Source: Phytoactinopolyspora mesophila
GTDB taxonomy: Bacteria > Actinomycetota > Actinomycetes > Jiangellales > Jiangellaceae
Assembly: GCF_010122465.1 (NCBI RefSeq)
Contig: NZ_WLZY01000001.1
Location: 372,001 to 436,000, forward strand
Reading direction: 5' to 3'
Length of the DNA stretch: 64,000 bases
Position 1 is the stretch's first letter. Each line of letters opens with the position of its first letter. The notes below the pieces were generated by a model. It was not told where the DNA came from. It worked only from the letters and a program-made list of their open reading frames with translations, and made no database searches. Made by a program: the position numbers and the translations under genes. Below are positions 42,460 through 50,468 of this stretch, in pieces.

Positions 42460-44046
42460 TCAGCTTCCGTTCAGCCAGATGTTGTAGAAGCCCCGGACCG
42501 TGCCCTGCTGCGGCTCGAACCCGCCGACGTCAACGCTGGTGATCGCCATCCGAGGCTCGGAGCCGAGTTTGATGAACGGCAGCTCCTCCCAGATCAGCCC
42601 CTGGAGCTCGTCCCACGCCGGCTTGCGCTCGTCGAAGTCGGCGCCCTCGAGGATGGCGTTCATCAGCTCGGTCTTGCGGTCAGAGACCCACCAGCCCGGA
42701 AAGCTGTCGGCAAGGAACACGACCGTCAGTGGGTCGGAGTAGCTGGTGCCGCCGGCCAGGAACAGATCCCAGCTGTCCGGCTCGGTCCGCGTAGCCGTGA
42801 ATGTGGCGGCATCTACGGCCAGCGGTTCGACGACGAAACCCGCGTCCTCCAGTTGCTGCTGGAGCAGCGGACCGTAGGCGTCCTGGTCGGGCCGGTAGAG
42901 CATACGCACCGGGGTTCCGTCGTACCCGGCCTCGTCGAGCAAGGCTGCCGCCGACTCGGGGTTCGCCCGGTCGAGGTAAACGTCTTCACCCGCGGGGGAA
43001 TGCCAGGGGGAGTCTTCGGCGAACATGCTGGAGTTGTCCGAGAAGTAGTCCAGACCGCCGAGGTTCTGGATCGCGATCGCCTCTGGATCCACCGCCAGCT
43101 TCACCGCCTCGCGTAGACGGAGATCGGTGAACGGGCCTTCCTCGTGGTTGAACTGCAAGAGTTTGAACCCACCGTCAACCTGGACCACCGGCGCCAGTGC
43201 CGGGTCGGACTCGTAGCTGTCGAGCTGGTCGAGGCTGACAAATTGCGGGGCGACGTGCACAGCGTTGGTGCGGACCTGGTTCAAGGCATTGGCGCTGTTG
43301 AACGGGATGAACTCGATGGTGTCCACGTACGCGGTCTTCGCCCCGGCCGAGCCGTCGGGCTCTTCGTCTCGGGAGACGTAGCCGTCGAAGCGCGAGAGCT
43401 TCGCGTTCTGGTCGACTGTGAACGAGTCCAGTTGATAGGGGCCGGTGCAGGTGAGCTCTTCCAGCGCGTCATCGGGGCTGGCGCCATCGATGGCTGAAGC
43501 CGGCATGATGTACGCGGGGGAGTCCGGCGTGGCGAGCAGCGCGGGAATGGCGCCGCTGGGCTGGTTGAGCTCAATGGTGAACTCGGTGTCGGAATCGATG
43601 GTGTAACCGTCTACGAGTTCGCCGAACTGTTCCCCGGAGTCGCTGGCTCCATAACGTTCGAGTGACGCGACCGCGTCGTCGGCTGTGAGTGGGTCTCCGT
43701 TGTGGAAGACGACGTCGTCACGGAGCGCCATGCGGTACACCAACTCGTCGGTGTCGTACTCCCAGGCCGCGACCAGGCCGTCGTGCACTTGCTGATCGGC
43801 GCCGTTGGCGAAGAGCCCTTCACAGACGGTCGCGGCCACCATCCAGTTGGTCCGCGAGGTGGACGCGGCCGGATCGATGACCGTCGGCAGAGAGGCAACG
43901 ACGAGATCACCGCCAGTTACCGGATCACCGGCAGTTCCGGCATCGGTGTCGGCTTGGGTTCCGGGGTTGCCGCTACTGCAGGCGCCGAGCGCTACGACGA
44001 CGCCGGCAAAGCCGGCACCGACGGCGCGGGCTCGGAGATTACGCAT
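42460..44046 (-). CDS. Peptide/nickel-type ABC substrate-binding lipoprotein (SBP_bac_5)
   Basis: 528 residues from ATG 44046, after GAGAAGG. The signal ends in VALGAC, making the Cys about residue 22 the lipid anchor, followed by an acidic linker. The family core includes NWMVAATVCEGLFANG, YRMALRDDVVFHNGDPLTADDAVASLE and FTDLRLREAVKLAVDPEAI. SBP_bac_5 proteins bind peptides, nickel chelates, opines or aromatic/glycoside compounds; with an Abhydrolase_10 in the operon a non-peptide ester is plausible. First gene of the operon. Confidence 0.93.
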   Translation of the reverse strand: MRNLRARAVGAGFAGVVVALGACSSGNPGTQADTDAGTAGDPVTGGDLVVASLPTVIDPAASTSRTNWMVAATVCEGLFANGADQQVHDGLVAAWEYDTDELVYRMALRDDVVFHNGDPLTADDAVASLERYGASDSGEQFGELVDGYTIDSDTEFTIELNQPSGAIPALLATPDSPAYIMPASAIDGASPDDALEELTCTGPYQLDSFTVDQNAKLSRFDGYVSRDEEPDGSAGAKTAYVDTIEFIPFNSANALNQVRTNAVHVAPQFVSLDQLDSYESDPALAPVVQVDGGFKLLQFNHEEGPFTDLRLREAVKLAVDPEAIAIQNLGGLDYFSDNSSMFAEDSPWHSPAGEDVYLDRANPESAAALLDEAGYDGTPVRMLYRPDQDAYGPLLQQQLEDAGFVVEPLAVDAATFTATRTEPDSWDLFLAGGTSYSDPLTVVFLADSFPGWWVSDRKTELMNAILEGADFDERKPAWDELQGLIWEELPFIKLGSEPRMAITSVDVGGFEPQQGTVRGFYNIWLNGS

Positions 44047-44123
44047 GGTGAGACCTTCTCTCTGGCGTGATCGACAGGCAGCTGAGCACTGTCGAGGACC
44101 GTACACCGGGTCCGTCAGAGAGA

Positions 44124-44152
44124 GGTCAATAGTTAACGCGTACGCGTTAACT
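44124..44152 (-). promoter_or_regulatory. Operon promoter with perfect 22-bp palindrome
   Basis: AGTTAACGCGT (44131-44141) is followed directly by its reverse complement (44142-44152), a 22-base palindrome without spacer. On the minus strand a TTGACC -35 box (44124-44129) begins one base after it. The palindrome is thus at the upstream edge of the importer operon promoter. The operon's DUF5937/ArsR protein is one candidate binder; a LacI- or TetR-type protein from elsewhere is another. Confidence 0.7.
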
Positions 44153-44187
44153 GTGGTGAGTTGCTGAGCTCCGAGCCCGCTGATTCG

Positions 44188-44628
44188 TCAGGACGCGACG
44201 GCGCTGGGGCCAGGCTGGAGTCGTGGTGCGATGACGTGATCGAGGCCGAGACGCCCACTGCCGAGGCCGGCGAACACGAGACTCGCCGCGCCCAGCGCGA
44301 GTACTAGTTCGGCGCCGCCCTGATCGACGAACATGCCATTGCCTGCGTGTGCGAAGACGAAAGCCCCCGCCATGTTGGCAACCAGGAGCAATGCCGCGAC
44401 GGGAGTCGCCAGGCCGAGGACCAGCGCCGCGCCTCCGACCAGTTCGACCAGTGCCGCGAACCATGCCGCGGCGGTGGCAAACGGCACGCCCATTTGGTCG
44501 AAGCCCGCCGCGACTCCGTCGATGCCGAAATCGAACAGCTTCTGCCACCCGTGGGCAATGAATACGGATCCAATACCTATCCGCGCAAGCAGTAGAGCGA
44601 CATCACGAATGAGGGGCGAACGAAACAC
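44188..44628 (-). CDS. DoxX family membrane protein
   Basis: 146 residues with four membrane helices. LLLARIGIGSVFIAHGWQKLFDFG is the conserved DoxX N-terminus; PVAALLLVANMAGAFVFAH and the C-terminal helix complete the fold. DoxX proteins act in membrane-linked thiol/oxidative stress responses, in mycobacteria with SodA and a thiosulfate sulfurtransferase. It lies 45 bases behind the NmrA-like reductase gene and is probably in the same MarR-controlled transcript. Confidence 0.9.
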   Translation of the reverse strand: MFRSPLIRDVALLLARIGIGSVFIAHGWQKLFDFGIDGVAAGFDQMGVPFATAAAWFAALVELVGGAALVLGLATPVAALLLVANMAGAFVFAHAGNGMFVDQGGAELVLALGAASLVFAGLGSGRLGLDHVIAPRLQPGPSAVAS

Positions 44629-44673
44629 AAATACTCCTACGAACGAATTGATGGTTGATCTTGAAGTGCGGTG

Positions 44674-45531
44674 TCAGGCCCGAAGGGCTTCCGTGACGGC
44701 GTCGGTCAAGGGAGTAGTAGGCCGACCGATCAGGGTGGACAGGTCGCGGCTGTCGATGAACAGCTCGCCTCGGGCTACGGCGAGGTCGTTGTCGGCCAGC
44801 ATGTCGGCGACCGGTTCGGGAAGGCCCGCGGCAACGAGGGCCTTGGTGTAATCCACCGCAGACAGGTCCTGGTAGGTGACCTGTTTGCCGCTTTGCGCGG
44901 TGACGGTAGCGGCCAGTTCGGCCATCGTGAACGGGGTATCGCCGCCGAGCTCGTAGACCATGCCGGCGTGACCGTCGCTCGTCAGAACCGAGGCCGCTGC
45001 GGCGGCGAAGTCGGCCCGGGTGGCGCCGGAGATGCGCCCGCCCGAAGCGGCCCCGAGCAACGTGCCGAACTCGAGAGCCGGAGCGAGATTCTCTGTGTAG
45101 TTCTCCATGTACCACCCGTTGCGCAGGAACACATTCGGCAGACCTGAGTCCCGTATGACGGCCTCGGTGGCCTTGTGTTCCGCCGCGAGGCCGACGCCAG
45201 TGGTGTCGGCGTTGAGGATGCTCGTGTACGCGATCAGTGAGACCCCAGCCACCTGTGCGGCTTTGACGACATTCGTGTGCTGATCGAGGCGCTGGCCCAC
45301 TTCACTGGACGAGATGAGCAGGAGCTTGTCGGTGCCGGCGAAGGCGGAGGTCAAGGTCTCTGGTTTGGTGTAGTCCGCTTCCCGCACGTGGACACCTCGC
45401 TCGGCCAGATCGGCGGCCTTGCCTGGGTTACGTACGGCGGCCACGATCCGGTCGGCGGGAACGCCCCGATCGAGCAGGGCGTCGACGACGAGGCGGCCAA
45501 GCTGCCCGGTTGCTGCGGTGACAGTGATCAT
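44674..45531 (-). CDS. NmrA-like/SDR NAD(P)-dependent reductase (QorB-type)
   Basis: 285 residues. ITVTAATGQLGRLVVDALLDRG is the GxxGxxG nucleotide fold of atypical SDRs, followed by RIVAAVRNPGKAADLAERGV and the active-site region LIAYTSILNADTTGVG. QorB-type members reduce quinones with NADPH. ATG 45531 and the in-frame ATG just before it (45534) are both possible; GGAG lies seven bases before the former. It forms an operon with doxX, divergent from a marR gene, consistent with a quinone/electrophile response. Confidence 0.9.
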   Translation of the reverse strand: MITVTAATGQLGRLVVDALLDRGVPADRIVAAVRNPGKAADLAERGVHVREADYTKPETLTSAFAGTDKLLLISSSEVGQRLDQHTNVVKAAQVAGVSLIAYTSILNADTTGVGLAAEHKATEAVIRDSGLPNVFLRNGWYMENYTENLAPALEFGTLLGAASGGRISGATRADFAAAAASVLTSDGHAGMVYELGGDTPFTMAELAATVTAQSGKQVTYQDLSAVDYTKALVAAGLPEPVADMLADNDLAVARGELFIDSRDLSTLIGRPTTPLTDAVTEALRA

Positions 45532-45552
45532 CATGCTTCTCCATCCGATTAG

Positions 45553-45629
45553 TTGAAGCGTCAACCAAAAGTTAGACTGAATCACTTGAAGCTTCAAGTC
45601 AAGGTGATCAGCTTCACATGAAGCTTCAA
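45553..45629. promoter_or_regulatory. Three MarR operators at regular spacing
   Basis: TTGAAGCGTCAA (45553-45564), TTGAAGCTTCAA (45586-45597, inside the 16-bp palindrome ACTTGAAGCTTCAAGT) and ATGAAGCTTCAA (45618-45629) are centred 33 and 32 bases apart, about three helical turns each. They fill the gap between the divergent reductase and marR genes, so the MarR protein should control both. Confidence 0.75.
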
Positions 45630-45652
45630 CCAAACTGCGTACTCTTGACACT

Positions 45653-46159
45653 GTGAATGCGGATCAGACGGACATACCCTCGGCCGAGCCCCGGTGGCTG
45701 ACATCAGATGAGATGGACGCGTGGTTGCCGCTGGCCAGGATCCTGACCAAACTCCCGGCGGCTCTTGACGCACAGCTGCGTCGCGATGCCGGCATGAGTC
45801 ACTTCGAGTACTTTGTGATCGCTATGCTCTCCGAGGCTCCCGGCCGGGTGCTCCGGATGAGTGATCTCGCCGAGCGGACCAGTAGTTCGTTGTCTCGGCT
45901 TTCACATGTCGTGACGAGGCTGGAGCAGCGTGGTTGGGCGCGTCGCGAAGCCTGTCCCGACGACGGCCGCTACACCAATGCGTTACTCACCGATGCTGGC
46001 TGGAACAAGATCGTCGCCTCCGCGCCGGGCCACGTCGAGACCGTACGGCACCTCGTCATCGGTGTGCTCACCGCTGACGAACTCAAGAGTCTCCGTGACA
46101 TTGGCGAGAGCATCCTGGATCGGGTCAACTCGGAGCTGGCTGGCGGCACCCGTGAATAG
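45653..46159 (+). CDS. MarR family transcriptional regulator
   Basis: 168 residues from GTG 45653. Winged helix: FEYFVIAMLSEAPGRVLR, MSDLAERTSSSLSRLSHVVTRLEQRGWARRE and the wing CPDDGRYTNALLTDAGW. The single cysteine (ACPDDGR) next to the wing could be a redox or electrophile sensor, as in some OhrR/QorR-like proteins, but this is inference. Three operator-like palindromes lie directly upstream. It most likely represses the divergent reductase-doxX transcript. Confidence 0.92.
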   Translation: MNADQTDIPSAEPRWLTSDEMDAWLPLARILTKLPAALDAQLRRDAGMSHFEYFVIAMLSEAPGRVLRMSDLAERTSSSLSRLSHVVTRLEQRGWARREACPDDGRYTNALLTDAGWNKIVASAPGHVETVRHLVIGVLTADELKSLRDIGESILDRVNSELAGGTRE

Positions 46160-46364
46160 TGTCGAGTCCCGTGGATCGAGGCGTCCGCCGGACATGAGTC
46201 GTTCTTGACCATTTCTTGACTATGTGGTCCAAGCATGAAAGGCGGTTCAGCTCACGTTCCGGTGAGCGTGCACTCGCCTCTATCGAGACGAAGTGTGGGC
46301 CGTCGTTCGCGTACGTCATCGTTCGTCGCGGGGTAGAGACCCGCCACATGAAGGGGGGAACACG

Positions 46365-46691
46365 ATGAGGCGCATCTTCATGCTTTTGTTCGCTGGGGGA
46401 CTCCTGCTTGGTGCCACCGCCATGCCGGCCCAGTCGGAGGTACCTCCGCACCCGCACATGCTCGTGCTCGGGCTGCAACTCGATGCCGACGGCGAGCCCG
46501 TGGGTTTCAAGCGTTGCGTTGACCTGGCCGCGGGCAAACCGGTCCCGCTCAACGCTCACCACGCTCACGTCCACACCGGCACGGCCGGCGAGATGCTGCG
46601 CACCAAGGCCGGCCATGCGGTTGTTCCCGGCGCGCCGTTGACCCCGTGGAACAACTGCGCGGAGCTCATCGCCGACTTCTCCGGTAGCTGA
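46365..46691 (+). CDS. Small secreted protein of unknown function
   Basis: 108 residues from ATG 46365 after AAGGGGGG. Signal peptide IFMLLFAGGLLLGATAMPAQS, then a His-rich mature part (PHPHMLVLGLQLDADGEPVG, FKRCVDLAAGKPVPLNAHH, AHVHTGTAGEML). Two cysteines (about residues 51 and 98) could form a disulfide. The HH-A-H-V-H-T-G segment might bind a metal. I recognise no named family. It stands alone between marR and the TIGR04222-like gene. Confidence 0.72.
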   Translation: MRRIFMLLFAGGLLLGATAMPAQSEVPPHPHMLVLGLQLDADGEPVGFKRCVDLAAGKPVPLNAHHAHVHTGTAGEMLRTKAGHAVVPGAPLTPWNNCAELIADFSGS

Positions 46692-47111
46692 GCACCTCGT
46701 TCAGGCGTCACCGGATCCAGCAGTTCGCTCGAATTCTCGCCTGACCCGTACCCCTGGCGCGTCCCTCACCGTTGACCGGCGCAGGCGGCACTGGACCCGA
46801 GAAGATAGGCGTCGATGGCGGTGACATCTCCGATCGGGCGACCGACGGTGAGCCACGTGACGAACGCGACGCCGGGTCTGACAATGGCGCGGCGGGTGTC
46901 TCGGTCTCCCGGGGCACGCCGGGGACTTGCCGGCTTGCAGCGAACCTGGCGTGTCCCCATCGGTGGTTCGAACCTTTTGCCCGGTGTTCACTCGTCGTTG
47001 CCACCCGAAGTCGGCTCCCGTTCCCCCATCCGGCCAGGATGAACCTGTCCAGAAGATTCCTCGGGTGTACAGGGGTGTTGTGGCGCGAATTGTGTGGGCG
47101 CGGAGGCTCTG
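46692..47111. other. Intergenic region, 420 bases, nothing recognised
   Basis: No reading frame on either strand has a ribosome-binding site plus family-like sequence. A minus-strand frame around 46770-46960 has some protein-like hydrophobic residues but no support. No hairpin or promoter pair stands out. Confidence 0.45.
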
Positions 47112-48041
47112 GTGACCTTCTGGTGGATCGCCTACGGCCTAGTTCTGGCTCTTGGGTTCGGATCCGCCTGGGGATCCGTGCGTATGGACCGTCGTTCGCA
47201 CGGCGAGGAAGCCGCTCGGATAGTGGACCAGTCGCGGTTCGATCTCGCCTGGACCGGCATGCTGAGCGGGGGAGTGGCCCGGGCGATCGACGCCCACGTT
47301 GTGCGGCTGGCTGAGCTCGGTTTTGTGCGCGGAGACGCGGCCGGCCGATTGACCATCACGCCGGGCGCTGAGCAACTGCTGGCCGAGGCGTGGAAACACG
47401 CGTGCGGCTCCGGGGTCAGCGACGAGGACGTACGTATGCTCGAGCTGATCCGGGACGTCGGCCAAGATGGCCTCGATCACGTGCGACGGCTGGCGCCGAA
47501 GGACAGACTGAGGCACGCGCTGGCCGAATTCGTCCGCCATGATCTTGTGGTCAGTCCGGTGCGGCAGGCATGGGGGCCGACCAAGGTCGCGTTCCCTATG
47601 CTGGCAGGGCTTGCGGCCTGCCTGTTCGGAGCGTTGCGGTCAGTTGGATCATATGAGGATCTCCAGGACCTTCAGTCGTCGTGGACAGTTGGACTGGCCG
47701 GTGTTCTAGGCGTCGCGTCGTCTGTCGCCGCGGCGCACATCTATGCGAAGAAGCGTGGATACAGCGGAGTGGATCCGAAGACGGCGCTCGGCCGGGAGGT
47801 GCTGGAGCAGCTTCGCGTCCGGCTGCCGCGGGAGGCCAGCGAGGCGCACCGGGTAGCCGTCGGCGGGTTCAGTGCTATGCACGACGCCGGGCTGCGGCGG
47901 TCCATCCAGGGAACCACCCCGGACTCCAGGTGGAGCGCCCGATCTCGTCGTGGCCAGGGAAAGCACATCAACGGTGGCCAGGCGCTGTTGGTTGCCAGGC
48001 ACGGCCAGGAACACATCGATGCGGGCGAGGCCGGAGACTGA
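47112..48041 (+). CDS. TIGR04222-like membrane protein
   Basis: 309 residues from GTG 47112, five bases after GGAGG. One N-terminal helix (FWWIAYGLVLALGFGSAWG), a soluble region resembling the TIGR04222 domain in which a winged-helix-like stretch (VVRLAELGFVRGDAAGRLTI) recurs, a pair of helices (VAFPMLAGLAACLFGAL, WTVGLAGVLGVASSVAAAHIY) and a polar C-terminus. TIGR04222 proteins are actinobacterial and cyanobacterial membrane proteins of unknown function, often ending in a Gly-rich or Cys-rich tail that is absent here. Family assignment is tentative. Confidence 0.72.
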   Translation: MTFWWIAYGLVLALGFGSAWGSVRMDRRSHGEEAARIVDQSRFDLAWTGMLSGGVARAIDAHVVRLAELGFVRGDAAGRLTITPGAEQLLAEAWKHACGSGVSDEDVRMLELIRDVGQDGLDHVRRLAPKDRLRHALAEFVRHDLVVSPVRQAWGPTKVAFPMLAGLAACLFGALRSVGSYEDLQDLQSSWTVGLAGVLGVASSVAAAHIYAKKRGYSGVDPKTALGREVLEQLRVRLPREASEAHRVAVGGFSAMHDAGLRRSIQGTTPDSRWSARSRRGQGKHINGGQALLVARHGQEHIDAGEAGD

Positions 48042-48049
48042 CCGCCTCC

Positions 48050-48658
48050 TCAACCCGTGATGCTGCTGGGCCTGCGCCACATGCACCACAACGGCGGCCC
48101 GTCGGGCAACGTGACGACCTCGGTGACGTCGAACCCGTGCCGCCGGTACAGCTGCATGTTGCGTTCACTGGTCGCCTCGAGGTAAGCGGGCATGCCGTGC
48201 CGGTCGCAGCTGGCGAGCGCCGAACGCAGCAGGGCGGAGCCAAGCCCGCGTGACTGCCATTCCGGCTGGGTGCCGAACACGAACAGGTAGTCGTGGGGCT
48301 CGTGCGGATGGTGGGCGCCCATGAGCTCGAATAGCGTGAAACTCCGTTCTGCGTACTCCGCCGACAACCGGCCCAGCTCGGCTGCCATGGCGTCGTCGTC
48401 GACGTCGGCCTCGAACGGGATCCAGACCGCGCCGGCGACCTCGTCGGCGACGGTGTCGACACCGCCATGCGGCATCGCTGCGTCCACGATGACGCGAAAA
48501 CTGGCCGGCAGGATCGACGCCCGGCGAGCAAGGTCGGGATAACACCAGGACAGGACCGGATCGGTGAAGAACGCCGCTGCCAGCGTCTCGGCCAGCCGGC
48601 CCGCGTCCGCGGCGGTCGCCTTACGGACGGTTTCGGTCTCCGCGATCGTGTTGCTCAT
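48050..48658 (-). CDS. GNAT family N-acetyltransferase
   Basis: 202 residues. The acetyl-CoA loop is PEWQSRGLGSALLRSAL (Q/R-x-x-G-x-G/A), preceded by the strand DYLFVFGTQ and followed by MPAYLEATSERNMQLYRRHGF, a typical C-terminal GNAT signature. The N-terminus (VRKATAADAGRLAETLAAAF) matches a large family of actinobacterial acetyltransferases. It converges on the TIGR04222-like gene, eight bases apart. The acceptor is not known. Confidence 0.92.
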   Translation of the reverse strand: MSNTIAETETVRKATAADAGRLAETLAAAFFTDPVLSWCYPDLARRASILPASFRVIVDAAMPHGGVDTVADEVAGAVWIPFEADVDDDAMAAELGRLSAEYAERSFTLFELMGAHHPHEPHDYLFVFGTQPEWQSRGLGSALLRSALASCDRHGMPAYLEATSERNMQLYRRHGFDVTEVVTLPDGPPLWCMWRRPSSITG

Positions 48659-48804
48659 GGCTCCTCCTCAGAACAGAAGCGGTCGGTTGTCAGCCTTGCT
48701 GGTCGGCGGGACGGATCGCTTCGCAGGAGTGCGCCAACTCTCGTGACGGCGGGGATATGGCGTGTTCGCGCCATGGTGGCCCGCGGGGGTTGGGTGGGTC
48801 CGGG

Positions 48805-50460
48805 TCAGATCAGGCCCCGCCGCAACGCCTCGGCGACGGCCGCGGACCGCGAGCCGGTATCGAGTTTGGTGAGGACATTGGTGATGTGCCGGTTGACGGT
48901 GTGTTCGCTGAGCACCAGCAGGCCAGCGATGGTTCGGTTGGTCTCACCGGCGGCCACCAAACGCAGGATCTCGCGCTCCCGAGCGGTGAGCAGCGCAACG
49001 TGTTTGGCGGGTTCGAGCGTACGGATCAAGGCATCCGCGGATTCGGCCGCTTTCGCGGCACCGACGTCGTGCAGCAACTGCGCGGCAGCCTGGGCGTGGT
49101 GCAGTGCCTGTGGTGTACGTCCCGCCTGGTCGAGCTGGCGGCTGAGTGCCATCCGGGAGAGGGCCTCTTCGAAAGGCGCCCGGGCACGGTGGTAGTAGCG
49201 AACAGCGTCTTCGAAAGCGATGCGGGCGCGATCGCCTTCGCCCCGGGCTGATGCGACTGCGCCCCGGACATAGGCAACTGACGCTCGGACCGGATCAGTT
49301 GGTATCCGCTCGGCGATGGTGGACAGTTCCTGCAGTGCGGAGCCGGCGAGGTCCAGGTCACCACGGATGGCTGCGGCCCGCGCCAGCAGCTCCAGTCCCG
49401 CGACCCGGTAGGTGGCGGCGTCGGGCGATGCTTGCCGCAAGTATTCCTGGGCACGTTCGCAGGCTATGCCGGGTTCGTCGAGATCGAGGGACAGCTCGCC
49501 GGCACCGAGGATCGCCAGCGGATGCTCGCTGGCCTGTTCGAAGATTGCTGCGGCCTCGTTGTAGCGGCCCTGGCGACGCCGCAGTTCACCGAGCCGGACC
49601 GACGCGTCGAGCGCGGTGGGAGGCCGAAGCTGCGCAAGCAGGCTGATCGACTCGGCGAGTTCGGACTCGGCTTGCTGCCACGTTCCCCTCCAGATCAGGA
49701 CACCTGCGTAGTTGGCCCGGCATGCCCGGTTCAGCAACTGCAGGTTCAAACGTTGTGACCAGGCCTCCACTTTGCGGCACCATTGCGCCGCGCGATCGTA
49801 GTCGCGTACTTGCTCACAGGCGTAGATCATGTAGCAACAGCACCAGCCGGCGGACCACAGTTCGGTGAATTCGTCAGCGAGCGCGGCAGTTGTCGCCTCG
49901 CTGAGCCGGTCGAGGCCTTCGTCGACGTTGCCCTGGCGGACGAGGGCCAGACCTTGGGTGGCCAGCCCCATCATTTCCAGGTCAACGATTCCGAACGCCC
50001 GACCGTGAACAGCGGCCCGGGTGCCTAGTTCCCGAGCCTGTTCGCTGTGTCCGGCGAAGAGCAGCTTCTCGGCCTCGTGGACGTCGAGCCAGCCCAGCTC
50101 GGGGCTGGCGCCGTCTCCTTCGAGAAGTCCCCGCGCGCGGCGTAACCAGCCCTGGGCCACGGCGATCTCGCCGCGAAAGTCGACCGAGTCGGTTCCGAGC
50201 CAGGCGGCGACCCGTGCCGCGTCCCGATTGCGACCGGTTGCCCGGTACGCGCGGTAGGCACGCTCGCGGGCGTCGAAGAGTGTGTCGAGGTCCGCCCGCC
50301 ACCATGCCGCCCAGCTCAGGCCCTCGAGCGCTTCGGCGGTTTCGTGTTCTGCGACGGCCGCGGCGAAGCGGCGCCAGGCGGCGTCCCAATCCCGCCGCGC
50401 CAGCGCCGACCAGCCGGCCGCCTCGTTCTGCGTTTCGGCAGGCTCCGCGCGAGCCTTCAC
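48805..50460 (-). CDS. LuxR-type regulator with TPR-like N-terminus
   Basis: 551 residues. About 470 residues of helical repeats, TPR-like, with motif runs such as ALEGLSWAAWWRADLDT and ARRRQGRYNEAAAIFEQA-like helices, precede a C-terminal LuxR/GerE DNA-binding domain: LTAREREILRLVAAGETNRT, IAGLLVLSEHTVNRHITNVL, TKLDTGSRSAAVAEALRR. There is no receiver or AAA domain. It follows the MFS gene by eight bases on the same strand and may be co-transcribed with it. Confidence 0.9.
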   Translation of the reverse strand: MKARAEPAETQNEAAGWSALARRDWDAAWRRFAAAVAEHETAEALEGLSWAAWWRADLDTLFDARERAYRAYRATGRNRDAARVAAWLGTDSVDFRGEIAVAQGWLRRARGLLEGDGASPELGWLDVHEAEKLLFAGHSEQARELGTRAAVHGRAFGIVDLEMMGLATQGLALVRQGNVDEGLDRLSEATTAALADEFTELWSAGWCCCYMIYACEQVRDYDRAAQWCRKVEAWSQRLNLQLLNRACRANYAGVLIWRGTWQQAESELAESISLLAQLRPPTALDASVRLGELRRRQGRYNEAAAIFEQASEHPLAILGAGELSLDLDEPGIACERAQEYLRQASPDAATYRVAGLELLARAAAIRGDLDLAGSALQELSTIAERIPTDPVRASVAYVRGAVASARGEGDRARIAFEDAVRYYHRARAPFEEALSRMALSRQLDQAGRTPQALHHAQAAAQLLHDVGAAKAAESADALIRTLEPAKHVALLTAREREILRLVAAGETNRTIAGLLVLSEHTVNRHITNVLTKLDTGSRSAAVAEALRRGLI

Positions 50461-50468
50461 ATCTCACA

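Noticed and set aside
46968-46979. GGTTCGAACC, like a tRNA T-loop
   Set aside because: No acceptor, D or anticodon stems can be built around it on either strand, so it is not a tRNA gene.
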